Shown here: positions 33,409 to 43,101 of the stretch, piece by piece | How positions within the stretch are numbered: the stretch's first letter is position 1 | Layout: the number at the start of each line of letters is the position of its first letter | Assembly (NCBI GenBank): GCA_001898835.1 | Contig: MKVM01000003.1 | Span: 1-64,000 of the forward strand | Direction: 5' to 3' | DNA from: Micrococcales bacterium 72-143 | GTDB lineage: Bacteria; Actinomycetota; Actinomycetes; Actinomycetales; Microbacteriaceae | Length of the DNA stretch: 64,000 nucleotides | The notes under the pieces: generated by a model | What the model saw: the letters and a program-made list of their open reading frames with translations, nothing else | The model's database searches: none | Told to the model about the DNA's origin: nothing | Program-made: the position numbers and the translations under genes

Positions 33409-34224
33409 GTGCCCGCCCATCCCGATCCGCTCGTCGCGCGCCTGCGCGCCGTCGGCTGCGTGTTCGCGGAGGACGAGGCGGCGCTGCTGCGGGAGGCCGC
33501 GGCGGGTGCGGAGCTCGAGGCCCTCGTCGCCCGGCGCGTCGCGGGCGAGCCGCTCGAGCCGCTGCTCGGCTGGGCCGAGTTCGCCGGCCTGCGCGTGGAC
33601 GTCGCCCCGGGCGTCTTCGTGCCGCGGGTGCGCAGCGAGCTGCTCGTCGACGCCGCGCTCGACGACCTGCCGGACGACGCGCTCGTCGTCGAGCTCTGCT
33701 GCGGCGTGGGGGCGATCGCGGCGGCGGTCCGGGCGCGACGCCCCGACGCCGAGGTGTGGGCATCCGACATCGACCCGGATGCCGTGGCCGTCGCGCGGCG
33801 GAACCTGCCGCCCGAGCGCGTGGTCGAGGGCGACCTCTACGGGGCCCTGCCCGTGGCGCTCCGCGGGCGGATCGACCTGATCGTCGCCAACGCGCCCTAC
33901 GTGCCGAGCGGCGAGATCGCCTTCATGCCCGCCGAGGCACGCGAGCACGAGCACCGGGTGGCGCTCGACGGCGGGGCCGACGGACACGAGGTGCAGGCGC
34001 GCATCGCATCCGGGATCCGCGAGTGGCTGGCGCCCGGTGGGCGGGTGATCATCGAGACGAGCGAGCGGCAGGCGCGACGCACCGCCTCACTGCTCGAGGA
34101 GCAGGGGCTCGCGACGCGCGTCGTGCGCGACGAGGAGCGGGACGGGACGTGCGTCGTGGGGGTGCTGCGTGACGGCGGTGGTCTCGGGGCGCGTCGCCTG
34201 CGGCGGCGCCCCTCGACCAGCTGA
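33409..34224 (+). CDS. PrmC/HemK-like protein-(glutamine-N5) methyltransferase
   Basis: 271 aa. Helical N-domain with RRVAGEPLEPLLGWAEF, SAM motif VVELCCGVGAIA, acidic VWASDIDPDAVAVA, and NAPYVPSGEI in place of the usual NPPY. The NAPY variant marks a PrmC paralogue group of unknown substrate rather than the release-factor enzyme itself. GTG start, leaderless. Confidence 0.78.
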   Translation: MPAHPDPLVARLRAVGCVFAEDEAALLREAAAGAELEALVARRVAGEPLEPLLGWAEFAGLRVDVAPGVFVPRVRSELLVDAALDDLPDDALVVELCCGVGAIAAAVRARRPDAEVWASDIDPDAVAVARRNLPPERVVEGDLYGALPVALRGRIDLIVANAPYVPSGEIAFMPAEAREHEHRVALDGGADGHEVQARIASGIREWLAPGGRVIIETSERQARRTASLLEEQGLATRVVRDEERDGTCVVGVLRDGGGLGARRLRRRPSTS

Positions 34225-34276
34225 GCCGCGCGGCACGTGGGTCCAGCGCCCGTCGGGCAGCATCACGGCGCACATG

Positions 34277-34678
34277 TCAGTGCTGGGTGAGCCGGATCTG
34301 GTTGCCCGCCGGGTCGCGGAACGCCGCGTCGCGCACGCCCCACGGCTGGTCCATGGGCTCCTGCACGATGTCGGCGCCGGAGGTCGCGATGCGCTCGAAG
34401 TCGGCCTCGAGGTCGTCGGTCGCGAGCACGAGCCCGCCGAGCACGCCCTTCGCGAGGAGGTCGGCCATCGTCTCGCGGTCGGCATCCGACTCGCCCGCCC
34501 CGACCGGGGTCAGCACGACGGCGACGTCCGAGCCGACGGGGGCGACGGTGAGCCAGCGCATGCCGCCGCCCATGTCGACGTCGTTCCGCACCTCGAAGCC
34601 GAGCACGTCACGGTAGAAGACGAGCGCGGCCTCCGCGTCGTCGAAGGCGATGTAGCTGTGCTGCAGTGAGATCGTCAT
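34277..34678 (-). CDS. VOC/glyoxalase-fold protein
   Basis: 133 aa. FYRDVLGFEVRNDV near the N-terminus and FRDPAGNQIRL at the end are typical of the vicinal oxygen chelate family. It could be a small-molecule resistance or dioxygenase-type protein; substrate not evident. It follows the AraC regulator gene by 19 nt and also has its own TAGCGT -10 six nt before the ATG. Confidence 0.82.
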   Translation of the reverse strand: MTISLQHSYIAFDDAEAALVFYRDVLGFEVRNDVDMGGGMRWLTVAPVGSDVAVVLTPVGAGESDADRETMADLLAKGVLGGLVLATDDLEADFERIATSGADIVQEPMDQPWGVRDAAFRDPAGNQIRLTQH

Positions 34679-34684
34679 GCGGTC

Positions 34685-34690
34685 ACGCTA
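34685..34690 (-). promoter_or_regulatory. -10 element, leaderless VOC gene
   Basis: TAGCGT on the minus strand, 6-nt gap to the ATG at 34678. Confidence 0.45.
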
Positions 34691-34697
34691 CGGCGGC

Positions 34698-35120
34698 TCA
34701 GGCTCCCGACGCTTCTCGAATCCTGACCGGTCGGGTGACCGTCTTCGCGACGCACGGGATGCCGTCCAGGGCCGACTCGGCGGCATCCGGATGCGCGGAC
34801 GCGCGGTAGGCGGAGGGCGAGACCCCGACGAGCTTCGCGAAGCTCGCGCTGAACGAGCCGAGCGAGGTGCAGCCGACCGCCACGCAGACATCGGTCACCG
34901 TCAGGTCGCCGCGGCGCAGGAGCGCCTTCGCGCGCTCGATGCGCCGGGTCATGAGGTAGCCGTAGGGCGTCTCGCCGTAGGCGGCGCGGAAGCTGCGGGC
35001 GAAGTGCCCCGACGACATGAGCGCCGTGCGGGCGAGCGACTCCACGTCGAGCGGCTCCGCGTACTCGCGGTCGATGCGATCGCGTGCCTTGCGCAGGCGG
35101 ACGAGATCGGCGCGGTCCAT
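34698..35120 (-). CDS. AraC-family transcriptional regulator (short form)
   Basis: 140 aa from ATG at 35120. Essentially only the AraC/XylS double HTH: ESLARTALMSSGHFARSFRAAYGETPYGYLMTRRIERAKALL, then VCVAVGCTSLGSFSASFAKLVGVSPSAYR. A short C-terminal extension replaces a ligand domain. Probable activator of the VOC gene just downstream. Confidence 0.85.
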   Translation of the reverse strand: MDRADLVRLRKARDRIDREYAEPLDVESLARTALMSSGHFARSFRAAYGETPYGYLMTRRIERAKALLRRGDLTVTDVCVAVGCTSLGSFSASFAKLVGVSPSAYRASAHPDAAESALDGIPCVAKTVTRPVRIREASGA

Positions 35121-35139
35121 GCCTCCAGTGTGCACTCCC

Positions 35140-36204
35140 TCAGCCGAGAGTCGCGCCGAAGAGGAGCCCCAGCACGTAGGTGGCGGCCGCAGCGCCGTAG
35201 CCGATGGCGAGCTGGCGCAGGGCACGTGACAGCGGCGAGGTGCCCGACAGGATGCCGACGATCGCGCCCGTGCCGAGCAGCGCGACCCCGACGAGGGCGG
35301 ACGCGAGCGCCACGGCGCCGAGGCCCGCCATCCCGAACAGGTACGGCAGCACGGGGATGAGGGCACCCGAGGCGAAGAACAGGAAGCTCGAGGTGGCCGC
35401 GCGCCACGGCGAGCCGACCGCCTCGTCCGGGTCGAGCTCCTCGGGCGGGGCGTCGGCCTCCAGATGCAGGGTCGCGAGCACCCCGCGGGCGTGCGCCTCC
35501 GCCTCGTCCTGAGCCATGCCGCGGGCCCGGTAGACGAGGGCGAGCTCGTTCGCGTCGACGTCGAGGTGCGGCAGCGCGCTCTGCGACTCGGGGTCGGGCC
35601 GGGATGCGGCGAGCAGCTCGCGCTGCGACTTCACGGACACGTACTCGCCGGCCCCCATCGAGAGGGCGCCGGCGAGGAGCCCCGCGATGCCCGTGAACAG
35701 CACGACCTTCGGGTCGGCGCCCGTGGCGCCGATGCCCAGCACGAGGGCGAGATTCGAGACGAGGCCGTCGTTGGCGCCGAAGACGGCCGCCCGGAAGCTG
35801 CCGGACAGCTGGGTGCGTCCGCGCGCCGCGAGGCCTCGCAGCACCTCCCCGTGGATGCGCTCGTCGGCCGCCATCTGCTCGGTGGCGTCGGCGTCGTCGT
35901 CGTAGGGGGAGCGGCCCTCGGCGCGCTGCGCGAGCGCGAGCACGAAGAGGAACCCGAGGTGCTTCGCGAGGAAGCCCAGGATGCGAGTGCGCACGTCCGG
36001 CCGGGGCGCGGGGAGGTGGCGGTCGCCGAGCAGCTCGAGCCAGTGCTGCTCGTGGCGGCGCTCCGCGTCGGCGAGCCCCAGCAGGATGTCGCGCTCGCGC
36101 CCCTCCCGGCGCTCGGCGAGGTCCTGGTAGATCTCGCGCTCGGCGCGCTCCGCCGCGAGGTAGCGGCGCCAGCGGCGGATCTGGGACTTGCTGGGGGACG
36201 TCAC
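35140..36204 (-). CDS. VIT1/CCC1-type transporter with N-terminal ferritin-like domain
   Basis: 354 aa, GTG start. Residues ~1-140 form a rubrerythrin/ferritin-like helical domain (ADAERRHEQHWLELLG, ADERIHGEVL supply Glu/His ligands). Residues ~140-354 carry five hydrophobic helices with the VIT signature FGANDGLVSNLALVLG and LSMGAGEYVSVKSQ. Such proteins (MbfA-like) move Fe2+ or Mn2+ across the membrane. Confidence 0.88.
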   Translation of the reverse strand: MTSPSKSQIRRWRRYLAAERAEREIYQDLAERREGRERDILLGLADAERRHEQHWLELLGDRHLPAPRPDVRTRILGFLAKHLGFLFVLALAQRAEGRSPYDDDADATEQMAADERIHGEVLRGLAARGRTQLSGSFRAAVFGANDGLVSNLALVLGIGATGADPKVVLFTGIAGLLAGALSMGAGEYVSVKSQRELLAASRPDPESQSALPHLDVDANELALVYRARGMAQDEAEAHARGVLATLHLEADAPPEELDPDEAVGSPWRAATSSFLFFASGALIPVLPYLFGMAGLGAVALASALVGVALLGTGAIVGILSGTSPLSRALRQLAIGYGAAAATYVLGLLFGATLG

Positions 36205-36265
36205 CGATTCATTCTGCCCGCGGCATGCGTTTTGCGGGCGGCCGAATCCGGCCTCCTGGAAGATC

Positions 36266-37183
36266 TCAGGCGGGCACGTGGCGGAAGCCCCAGCGCCCCT
36301 CGTAGGACGCGCCCGGCTCGAGCCAGACGAGGTCGTCGCCCGAGTTGAGCGCGTCGGGCGGGGCCGTCATGGGCTCGATCGCGACGGCCGTCCCCGGCCC
36401 CTCGGCCTTCGGGAAGATCGGCGTCGTGAACACCTGCAGGTAGCGCCAGTCGGCGTCCTGCCAGATCTCGAGGCGGGAGCCGTCGGGGGCGGTGAGCGTC
36501 GCCGTGACGCCATCGGCCGGCGTGATGGCCCGGAACGCCGTGTCGAGCCGGAGCTCGCCGACCGGCACGCCCGCGCGCAGGTCGGTTCCGCCGGACACCG
36601 GCCGCCATGCGATCGGGTCGAGGCGCTCGTCGACCTCGAGGTACTCGTCCGCGGGCACCGTGAGCACGAGCTCCGCGACGTCGTACCCGCCGATCCGGGG
36701 GTACGGATGCGTGCCCGTCGCGTACGGAGCGCGCACCTCCGAGAGGTTGCGGGCCCCGTGGGTCACGGCGAGCCCGTCGGGCGCGAGCTCGAACCGCACC
36801 CAGGTGTCGAGCAGGAACGGCCAGCCGTGCTGGGGGTGGATGATCGCGCCCAGGGTGATCGAGGCATCCGTGCGCTCGCGCACCTCGTACTCGGCGAACT
36901 CGAGCAGGCCGTGCAGCGCGCCGCCGCGCGCGGGCTCGGTGATGTCGAGCTGCTGCACCGCGCCGTCGAACGTCCAGCGCCCGGCGCGCACGCGGTTGGG
37001 CCAGGGCGCGAGGGCGATGCCCGAGCAGAACGGCGGCGGAGCGACCTCCCGGGGCAGGGGCTCCGTGAGATCGACGTCGCCGATCCGCAGGGCGCACAGC
37101 ACCGCGGCGACCGTGCCGACCTCCGCGTACGCATCACCCGCGCGCAGCTCGAACCGCTCGCCGACTCCCGTGTGCATGCTCAT
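36266..37183 (-). CDS. Aldose 1-epimerase family protein (second paralogue)
   Basis: 305 aa from ATG at 37183, overlapping the upstream paralogue's stop by 4 nt. Contains LAPWPNRVRAGRW, HGLLEF, HPQHGWPF and GTHPYPRIGG, typical of the GalM-type mutarotase fold, and the acidic VAIEPMTAPPDALNSG near the end. It interconverts alpha and beta anomers of hexoses. Paired with a similar gene in a galactose cluster. Confidence 0.85.
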   Translation of the reverse strand: MSMHTGVGERFELRAGDAYAEVGTVAAVLCALRIGDVDLTEPLPREVAPPPFCSGIALAPWPNRVRAGRWTFDGAVQQLDITEPARGGALHGLLEFAEYEVRERTDASITLGAIIHPQHGWPFLLDTWVRFELAPDGLAVTHGARNLSEVRAPYATGTHPYPRIGGYDVAELVLTVPADEYLEVDERLDPIAWRPVSGGTDLRAGVPVGELRLDTAFRAITPADGVTATLTAPDGSRLEIWQDADWRYLQVFTTPIFPKAEGPGTAVAIEPMTAPPDALNSGDDLVWLEPGASYEGRWGFRHVPA

Positions 37184-38112
37184 GCCCTCTCCTCGCGACG
37201 GACGCCCCACGACGCCTCCCAGCTCTCCCCCGGCGCGAGCCACGCGAGCCCGTCGCCCGAGTTGAGCGCGTCCGGTGCGGCCGACATCGGCTCGAGTGCC
37301 ACCGCGAGCGCCGGCGTCTCGGCGCCCTCGGCGTCGACGTGGGGGAAGTCGCGGGGCGTGTAGACCTGCAGCCAGCCGAACGCCTCGTCCTGCCAGAGCA
37401 CGGTGCGCGCGCCGTCGGGGGCCGTCAGCACGGCAGCACCCTCGGGCCCCGTCGTCACGCCCTGGTAGGCGACGTTGAGGTCGAGCTCGCCGAGCGCACG
37501 CGGCGCGCTCAGGTCGAGCTCGCCGCCCGGCTCGACGGGGTGAACCGCGACCGGCACGAGCCGGTCGTCGAGCTCGAGGTAGTGCGCGCCGCGCACCTCG
37601 AGGGTGAGCTGCTCCACGGGCACCGACCCGACGCGGAGGTACGGATGCGTGCCCACCGCCCACGGCGCGGGCGCCGTTCCGAGATTGCGGGTCGTGTGCG
37701 TGACGGTCAGGCCGTCGGTTCCGAGCGCGTAGCGCACGCGCGTCTCGACGAGGAAGGGCCAGCCGTGCTGGGGGTGGATGACGGCGCCCAGGGTGACCGC
37801 GGCATCCGCCTTCTCGATCACCCGGTAGGCGGTGTTGCGCAGGAGTCCGTGGATGGCGTTGCCGCGGCTCGGGTCGGTGATGTCGAGCTGCTGCACGACG
37901 CCGTCGTGAACCCACCGGGCGTCCCGCACGCGGTTGGGCCAGGGGGCGAGCACGATGCCGTGCCCGTGCGAGGGCAGGCGCGTAGGCGGGGTGCGCTCGG
38001 CGAGCTCGACGCCGTCGACGACCAGGTGCAGGAGGGCTGCGGCGAGGGTGGCGATCTGGGCGGTCGAACGCGCGGTGCGCAGCTCGATCACCTCGCCGAC
38101 GGGGGATGGCAC
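37180..38112 (-). CDS. Aldose 1-epimerase family protein (first paralogue)
   Basis: 310 aa from GTG at 38112 (TAGGCT -10 with a 7-nt gap). Shares the same landmarks as its neighbour (LAPWPNRVRDARW, HGLLRN, HPQHGWPF, GTHPYLRVG, VALEPMSAAPDALNSG). The two are a tandem duplication that has diverged. Downstream of the DeoR regulator by 10 nt; probably part of galactose metabolism. Confidence 0.86.
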   Translation of the reverse strand: MPSPVGEVIELRTARSTAQIATLAAALLHLVVDGVELAERTPPTRLPSHGHGIVLAPWPNRVRDARWVHDGVVQQLDITDPSRGNAIHGLLRNTAYRVIEKADAAVTLGAVIHPQHGWPFLVETRVRYALGTDGLTVTHTTRNLGTAPAPWAVGTHPYLRVGSVPVEQLTLEVRGAHYLELDDRLVPVAVHPVEPGGELDLSAPRALGELDLNVAYQGVTTGPEGAAVLTAPDGARTVLWQDEAFGWLQVYTPRDFPHVDAEGAETPALAVALEPMSAAPDALNSGDGLAWLAPGESWEASWGVRREERA

Positions 38113-38119
38113 GGGGACG

Positions 38120-38125
38120 AGCCTA
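38120..38125 (-). promoter_or_regulatory. -10 element, leaderless epimerase operon
   Basis: TAGGCT on the minus strand, 7-nt gap to the GTG at 38112. It overlaps the end of the DeoR gene. Confidence 0.45.
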
Positions 38126-38959
38126 GCGATGGTCGCCGGCCTCGAGACCACCGTCGGCGCGGATGACGCGCGCGCCGAGCGCGGCGAGGGATGCGGCGGT
38201 CTCGGCGGCGGCATCCGGCCACGGGCCCGCGGTCACGAGGGTCGTCGCGGCGTCGGCGACGCCGATCGTGCCGAGGTGCCGCGCACCCAGCTTGGCCGAC
38301 TCCGCCACCACGAGGCGGGCGGCGGATGCGGCGAGCATCGCGCGTTTGACCTCCGCCTCGGCGAGGTTGAGGTTGGTGATGCGCCCCTCGCGGTCGACGC
38401 CGTTGCAGCCGAGGATCGCGAGGTCGACGTGCAGCCCGGCGATCGACTCGGAGGCGCCGGGGTCGACGAGCGAGTGCTGGAGCGGTCGCAGGGTGCCGCC
38501 GCTCAGCACGACGGTGATGCGCGGCACCGCCTGCTCGAGGGCGAGCGCGATCGAGAGGCCGTTGGTGACGACGACGAGCTCGTCGAGGTCGCCCCGGTCG
38601 ACGCGGTCCGCGAGGGCGTGTGCGACGGCGAGGGTCGTGGAGCCGACGTCGAGCAGCACGCTCGTGCCGCTGTCGACGAGCGCGGCGGCGCGGCGGCCGA
38701 TGGCGCGCTTGGCCGCGGCGTCCCGCGCCGAGACCCGCTCGACGGGCTCCTCTCGCGGGCCGCCCGGCACGGGGAGCGCCGAGCCGTGCACGCGCCGCAC
38801 GAGCCCCGCCGCCTCGAGCTGTCCGAGGTCGGAGCGGATGGTGACCTCGCTCACGCCGAACTCCGCGGCGGCGTCGGCGACCCGCAGGATGCCGTCTTCG
38901 CGCACGCGCTCCGCGATGCGGGCGCGCCGCAGCTCGGCGGGGAGGGCGGCGTCCGGCAC
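38123..38959 (-). CDS. DeoR/GlpR-family repressor of the galactose cluster
   Basis: 278 aa from GTG at 38959, which has AAAGG 8 nt upstream; a TTG at 38983 would add 8 residues. N-terminal winged HTH (VADAAAEFGVSEVTIRSDLGQLEAAGLVRRVHGSA). C-terminal sugar-phosphate sensor with VLLDVGSTTLAVA, VVTNGLSIA and LGCNGVDREG. Divergent from galT across a palindromic operator, so it very likely represses galTK in response to a galactose phosphate. Confidence 0.88.
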   Translation of the reverse strand: MPDAALPAELRRARIAERVREDGILRVADAAAEFGVSEVTIRSDLGQLEAAGLVRRVHGSALPVPGGPREEPVERVSARDAAAKRAIGRRAAALVDSGTSVLLDVGSTTLAVAHALADRVDRGDLDELVVVTNGLSIALALEQAVPRITVVLSGGTLRPLQHSLVDPGASESIAGLHVDLAILGCNGVDREGRITNLNLAEAEVKRAMLAASAARLVVAESAKLGARHLGTIGVADAATTLVTAGPWPDAAAETAASLAALGARVIRADGGLEAGDHR

Positions 38960-38990
38960 TTCCGAGACCTTTCGTTTTGGCAAGCGATGG

Positions 38991-39004
38991 TTACGTTATC
39001 GTAA
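38991..39004. promoter_or_regulatory. Palindromic operator overlapping the galT -10
   Basis: TTACG-TTAT-CGTAA, centred 11 nt before the galT ATG. The TATCGT at 38997-39002 has the 6-nt gap typical of leaderless promoters here, so a bound repressor would block the -10 and start site. Confidence 0.6.
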
Positions 39005-39008
39005 GCCC

Positions 39009-40090
39009 ATGACCGGTGTCACCCGCCGCACCGCCCGCATGGCCGACGGTCGCGAACTCATCTACTTCGACGACCCCGACACGACGCTCCCCCCCGAGCG
39101 GCGCGTCGACGAGCGGCAGCTCGACCCGCGCCCCGCGACCGCCACCATGCGTCAGGACGTGCTCACGGGCGACTGGATCTCGGTCGCATCCGCACGCAAC
39201 AACCGGGTCTTCCTGCCGCCCGCGCACCTCGACCCGCTCGCCCCGCAGACCCCCGACAACCCCTCCGAGATCCCCGACCGCTACGACGTCGTCGTCTTCG
39301 AGAACAAGTCGCCGTCGTTCGGCCCCGACGCGGACGGCCCCCACACCCCCGCCGGACGCGGCTACGACCGCAGCGCCCCCGCCGTCGGCCGCTGCGAGGT
39401 GGTCTGCTTCAGCCCCGAGTCCACCGGCTCGCTCGGCACCCAGTCGGTCACCCGCATCCGCACCGTCATCGAGGCGTGGGCGGACCGCACCCGCGAGCTG
39501 TCGGCGCTGCCCGGCGTCGCGCAGGTGTTCCCCTTCGAGAACCGCGGCGAGGCGATCGGCGTGACCCTCGGGCATCCGCACGGCCAGATCTACGCCTACC
39601 CCTTCGTCACCCCGCGCACCCGCTCGACGCTCGACGCCGTCCGCGAGCTCGGGCCCGACCTCTTCGCCCGCATCCTCGAGCGCGAGCAGGCCGGCCCCCG
39701 CGTGGTGCTCGCGGGCGAGCACTGGACCGCGTTCGTGCCCTTCGCCGCGCGCTGGCCCCTCGAGCTGCACCTGCTGCCGCACCGCCAGCTGCCCGACATC
39801 GACGCCCTCGACGAGCTCGAGCGCGCCGAGCTCGCCGTCGTCTTCAAGCGGCTGCTGCTCGGCCTCGACGCGCTCTACGACAGCCCCACCCCCTACATTG
39901 CCGCGTGGCACCAGGCGCCCGTGCGCGAGGGGCGCGACGAGGTGCGGCTCATGCTGCAGATCACCTCGCCGCGCCGTGCCGCCGACCGCCTCAAGTTCCT
40001 CGCGGGGTCGGAGGCCGCGATGGGCGCGTGGGTTGCGGATATCGTTCCGGAGGATGCGGCCGCACGGCTGCGGGAGGCGGTGGCGACGGT

Positions 40091-40094
<4 letters not shown>
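39009..40094 (+). CDS. galT: Galactose-1-phosphate uridylyltransferase
   Basis: 361 aa. HIT-like fold with the catalytic HPHGQ (about residue 188) and Zn/structural segments including VFENRSP-like VVVFENKSPSFG. It swaps UMP between UDP-glucose and galactose-1-phosphate. The stop overlaps galK (ATGA). Leaderless promoter under the DeoR operator. Confidence 0.95.
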
Positions 40095-41257
<1,163 letters not shown>

Positions 41258-41370
41258 CCGAAACCCTGGCAATCCCCTCCGCATCCGACGGCCCGCCGCG
41301 GGAGGGGTTGCGGCATCCGCGGATTCTCGGAATCGTGGCCGACTCCGAAACCGAGGAAAGGGGAACCGCA

Positions 41371-41646
41371 ATGCTCACCCTCACCGAGAACGCCGGAACC
41401 GTCGTCTCCGACCTGGTGTCCCGCGCGAGCGAGACCGACACGGCCGGGCTTCGCATCCAGCAGGGCGACAACCGTTTCGACATCGCCATCGCGGATGCGC
41501 CCGCGCCGACCGAGGTCGTCGTCGAGCGCGAGGGGGCGCGCGTGTTCATGGACGCGCCCGTGGCCCAGGTGCTCGACGAGATGACGCTCGACGCGGTCGT
41601 CACCCCGGAGGGCGACATCCGCTTCGCGCTCGCGCCGCAGCTCTAG
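41371..41646 (+). CDS. HesB/IscA-like small protein without cysteines
   Basis: 91 aa from ATG at 41371 with AGGGG Shine-Dalgarno. MLTLTENAGTVVSDLV, GLRIQQG and VFMDAPVAQVLDEMTLD follow the HesB-like/Fe-S biosynthesis fold, but the three cluster-binding Cys are absent, as is common in an actinobacterial subgroup. Fe-S assembly is therefore unlikely; role unknown. Stop codons overlap with the convergent GNAT gene. Confidence 0.72.
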   Translation: MLTLTENAGTVVSDLVSRASETDTAGLRIQQGDNRFDIAIADAPAPTEVVVEREGARVFMDAPVAQVLDEMTLDAVVTPEGDIRFALAPQL

Positions 41647-42122
41647 GCGCGCGCCGCAGGCTCCCCGGCGCGACGCGGCGTCCGCACCCAGCGACGGATG
41701 ACGCGTCCGTCGGGGAGCTCGCCGACGTCGGATGCGGGTACGAAACCGCACCCCGCGTAGAGCGCCTGCGCCGCCGAGTTCGCTTCGGCGGTCCACAGGC
41801 TCAGCGAGGCCCAGTCCCCCTCGCGGACGAGTCGCGCCATCAGCTCGCGCCCCACGCCGCGGCGCTGCCACCCGGGGTGCACGAAAGCCATCGACACGTG
41901 CCCCCACTCGGGCACCGGTGCCCCCGTGCCGCCGTCGGCGCGGAACGGTTCGGCGAGCAGCATGCCCACGACCTCGCCGTCGCGCGCGACGGTGAACAGG
42001 GTGCTCACGGGATCGCTCAGCTTCGCGGCGACGCGCGATCGGCGGGTGGCCGACGGCTCCGGGCCGACCTGCGAGCGCGCTGCCAGCCACACCGCGTAGG
42101 CGCCCTCCGCCTCGCCCGTCAT
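41643..42122 (-). CDS. GNAT-family N-acetyltransferase
   Basis: 159 aa. VVGMLLAEPF, then VHPGWQRRGVGRELMARL (the acetyl-CoA pyrophosphate loop RRGVG), and LWTAEANSAAQALYAGCGFVP. Substrate unknown. It overlaps the HesB-like gene by 4 nt tail to tail. Confidence 0.86.
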   Translation of the reverse strand: MTGEAEGAYAVWLAARSQVGPEPSATRRSRVAAKLSDPVSTLFTVARDGEVVGMLLAEPFRADGGTGAPVPEWGHVSMAFVHPGWQRRGVGRELMARLVREGDWASLSLWTAEANSAAQALYAGCGFVPASDVGELPDGRVIRRWVRTPRRAGEPAARA

Positions 42123-42131
42123 GCGCTCATG

Positions 42132-42207
42132 GTGTCAGAAACAGGCGCGATCGCGCGTTGGATGCCCCCGAGAGGTCGATGACGACGATTGGCCCTGTTC
42201 CTGGCAC
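42132..42207. terminator. Long stem-loop downstream of folD
   Basis: A 14-bp stem with one wobble and one mismatch (GTGTCAGAAACAGG / CCTGTTCCTGGCAC) encloses a 12-bp palindrome GCGCGATCGCGC. It lies in the 94-nt gap after folD; probably a transcription end or RNA-processing structure. Confidence 0.4.
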
Positions 42208-42216
42208 ACGTCGCAG

Positions 42217-43098
42217 CTAGAGCAGCGCGCGCTCGGCCGCCTCGACGACGTTCGAGATGAGCATCGCGCGCGTCATGGGTCCCACGCCGCCGGGGTTCGG
42301 CGAGAGCCATCCCGCCACCTCGGCGACGTCGGGGTGCACGTCGCCCGCGAGCTTCGCGCGCCCGGAGTCCGTGGTGCCGACGCGTGTGACGCCCACGTCG
42401 AGCACGGCCGCACCCGGCTTCACCCACTCGGGCTTCACGAAGTGCGGCACACCGACGGCGGCCACCACGATGTCCGCCCGCGCCACCTCGGCGGCGATGT
42501 CGGGCGTGCGGGAGTGGGTCAGCGTGACGGTCGCATCCACGCCCTTGCGGGTGAAGACCAGACCGAGCGGCCGGCCCACGGTCAGGCCGCGGCCGATGAT
42601 CGTGACGTGCTTCCCCGCGATCGGCACCTCGTGGCGACGCAGCAGCTCCACGACGCCCGCGGGCGTGCACGGGAGCGGCGAGTGCAGCTCGCCGTCGACG
42701 CCGAGCACGAGACGCCCCAGGTTGGTGGGGTGCAGGCCGTCGGCGTCCTTCGCGGGGTCGATCAGCTCGAGCATCGCGTTCTCGTCGATGCCGGCCGGCA
42801 GCGGCAGCTGCACGATGTAGCCCGTCACCTCGGGGTCCCCGTTGAGTCGGGCGATCGCGGCGCGCACCTCGGCCTCGCTCGCATCCGCGGGAAGCTCCTC
42901 GCGGATGGAGCGGATGCCGACCTCCGCCGAGTCGCGATGCTTGCCGGTGACGTAGGACACCGATCCGGGGTCGGCGCCCACGAGGAGCGTGCCGAGCCCC
43001 GGCACGACGCCGCGCGCCGCGAGCGCCGCCACCCGCTCCCGCAGCTCCGCCTTGATCGCGCTCGCTGTCGCGATGCCGTCGAGTGACCGCGCGGTCAT
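42217..43098 (-). CDS. folD: Methylenetetrahydrofolate dehydrogenase/cyclohydrolase
   Basis: 293 aa. Catalytic-region [14 protein letters not shown] (Tyr and Lys), VQLPLP, PCTPAGV and the NADP-binding [13 protein letters not shown]. It interconverts methylene-, methenyl- and formyl-THF. Follows glyA by 3 nt in one operon, joining the serine-derived one-carbon supply to its oxidation. Confidence 0.95.
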   Translation of the reverse strand: MTARSLDGIATASAIKAELRERVAALAARGVVPGLGTLLVGADPGSVSYVTGKHRDSAEVGIRSIREELPADASEAEVRAAIARLNGDPEVTGYIVQLPLPAGIDENAMLELIDPAKDADGLHPTNLGRLVLGVDGELHSPLPCTPAGVVELLRRHEVPIAGKHVTIIGRGLTVGRPLGLVFTRKGVDATVTLTHSRTPDIAAEVARADIVVAAVGVPHFVKPEWVKPGAAVLDVGVTRVGTTDSGRAKLAGDVHPDVAEVAGWLSPNPGGVGPMTRAMLISNVVEAAERALL

Positions 43099-43101
43099 GC
43101 C

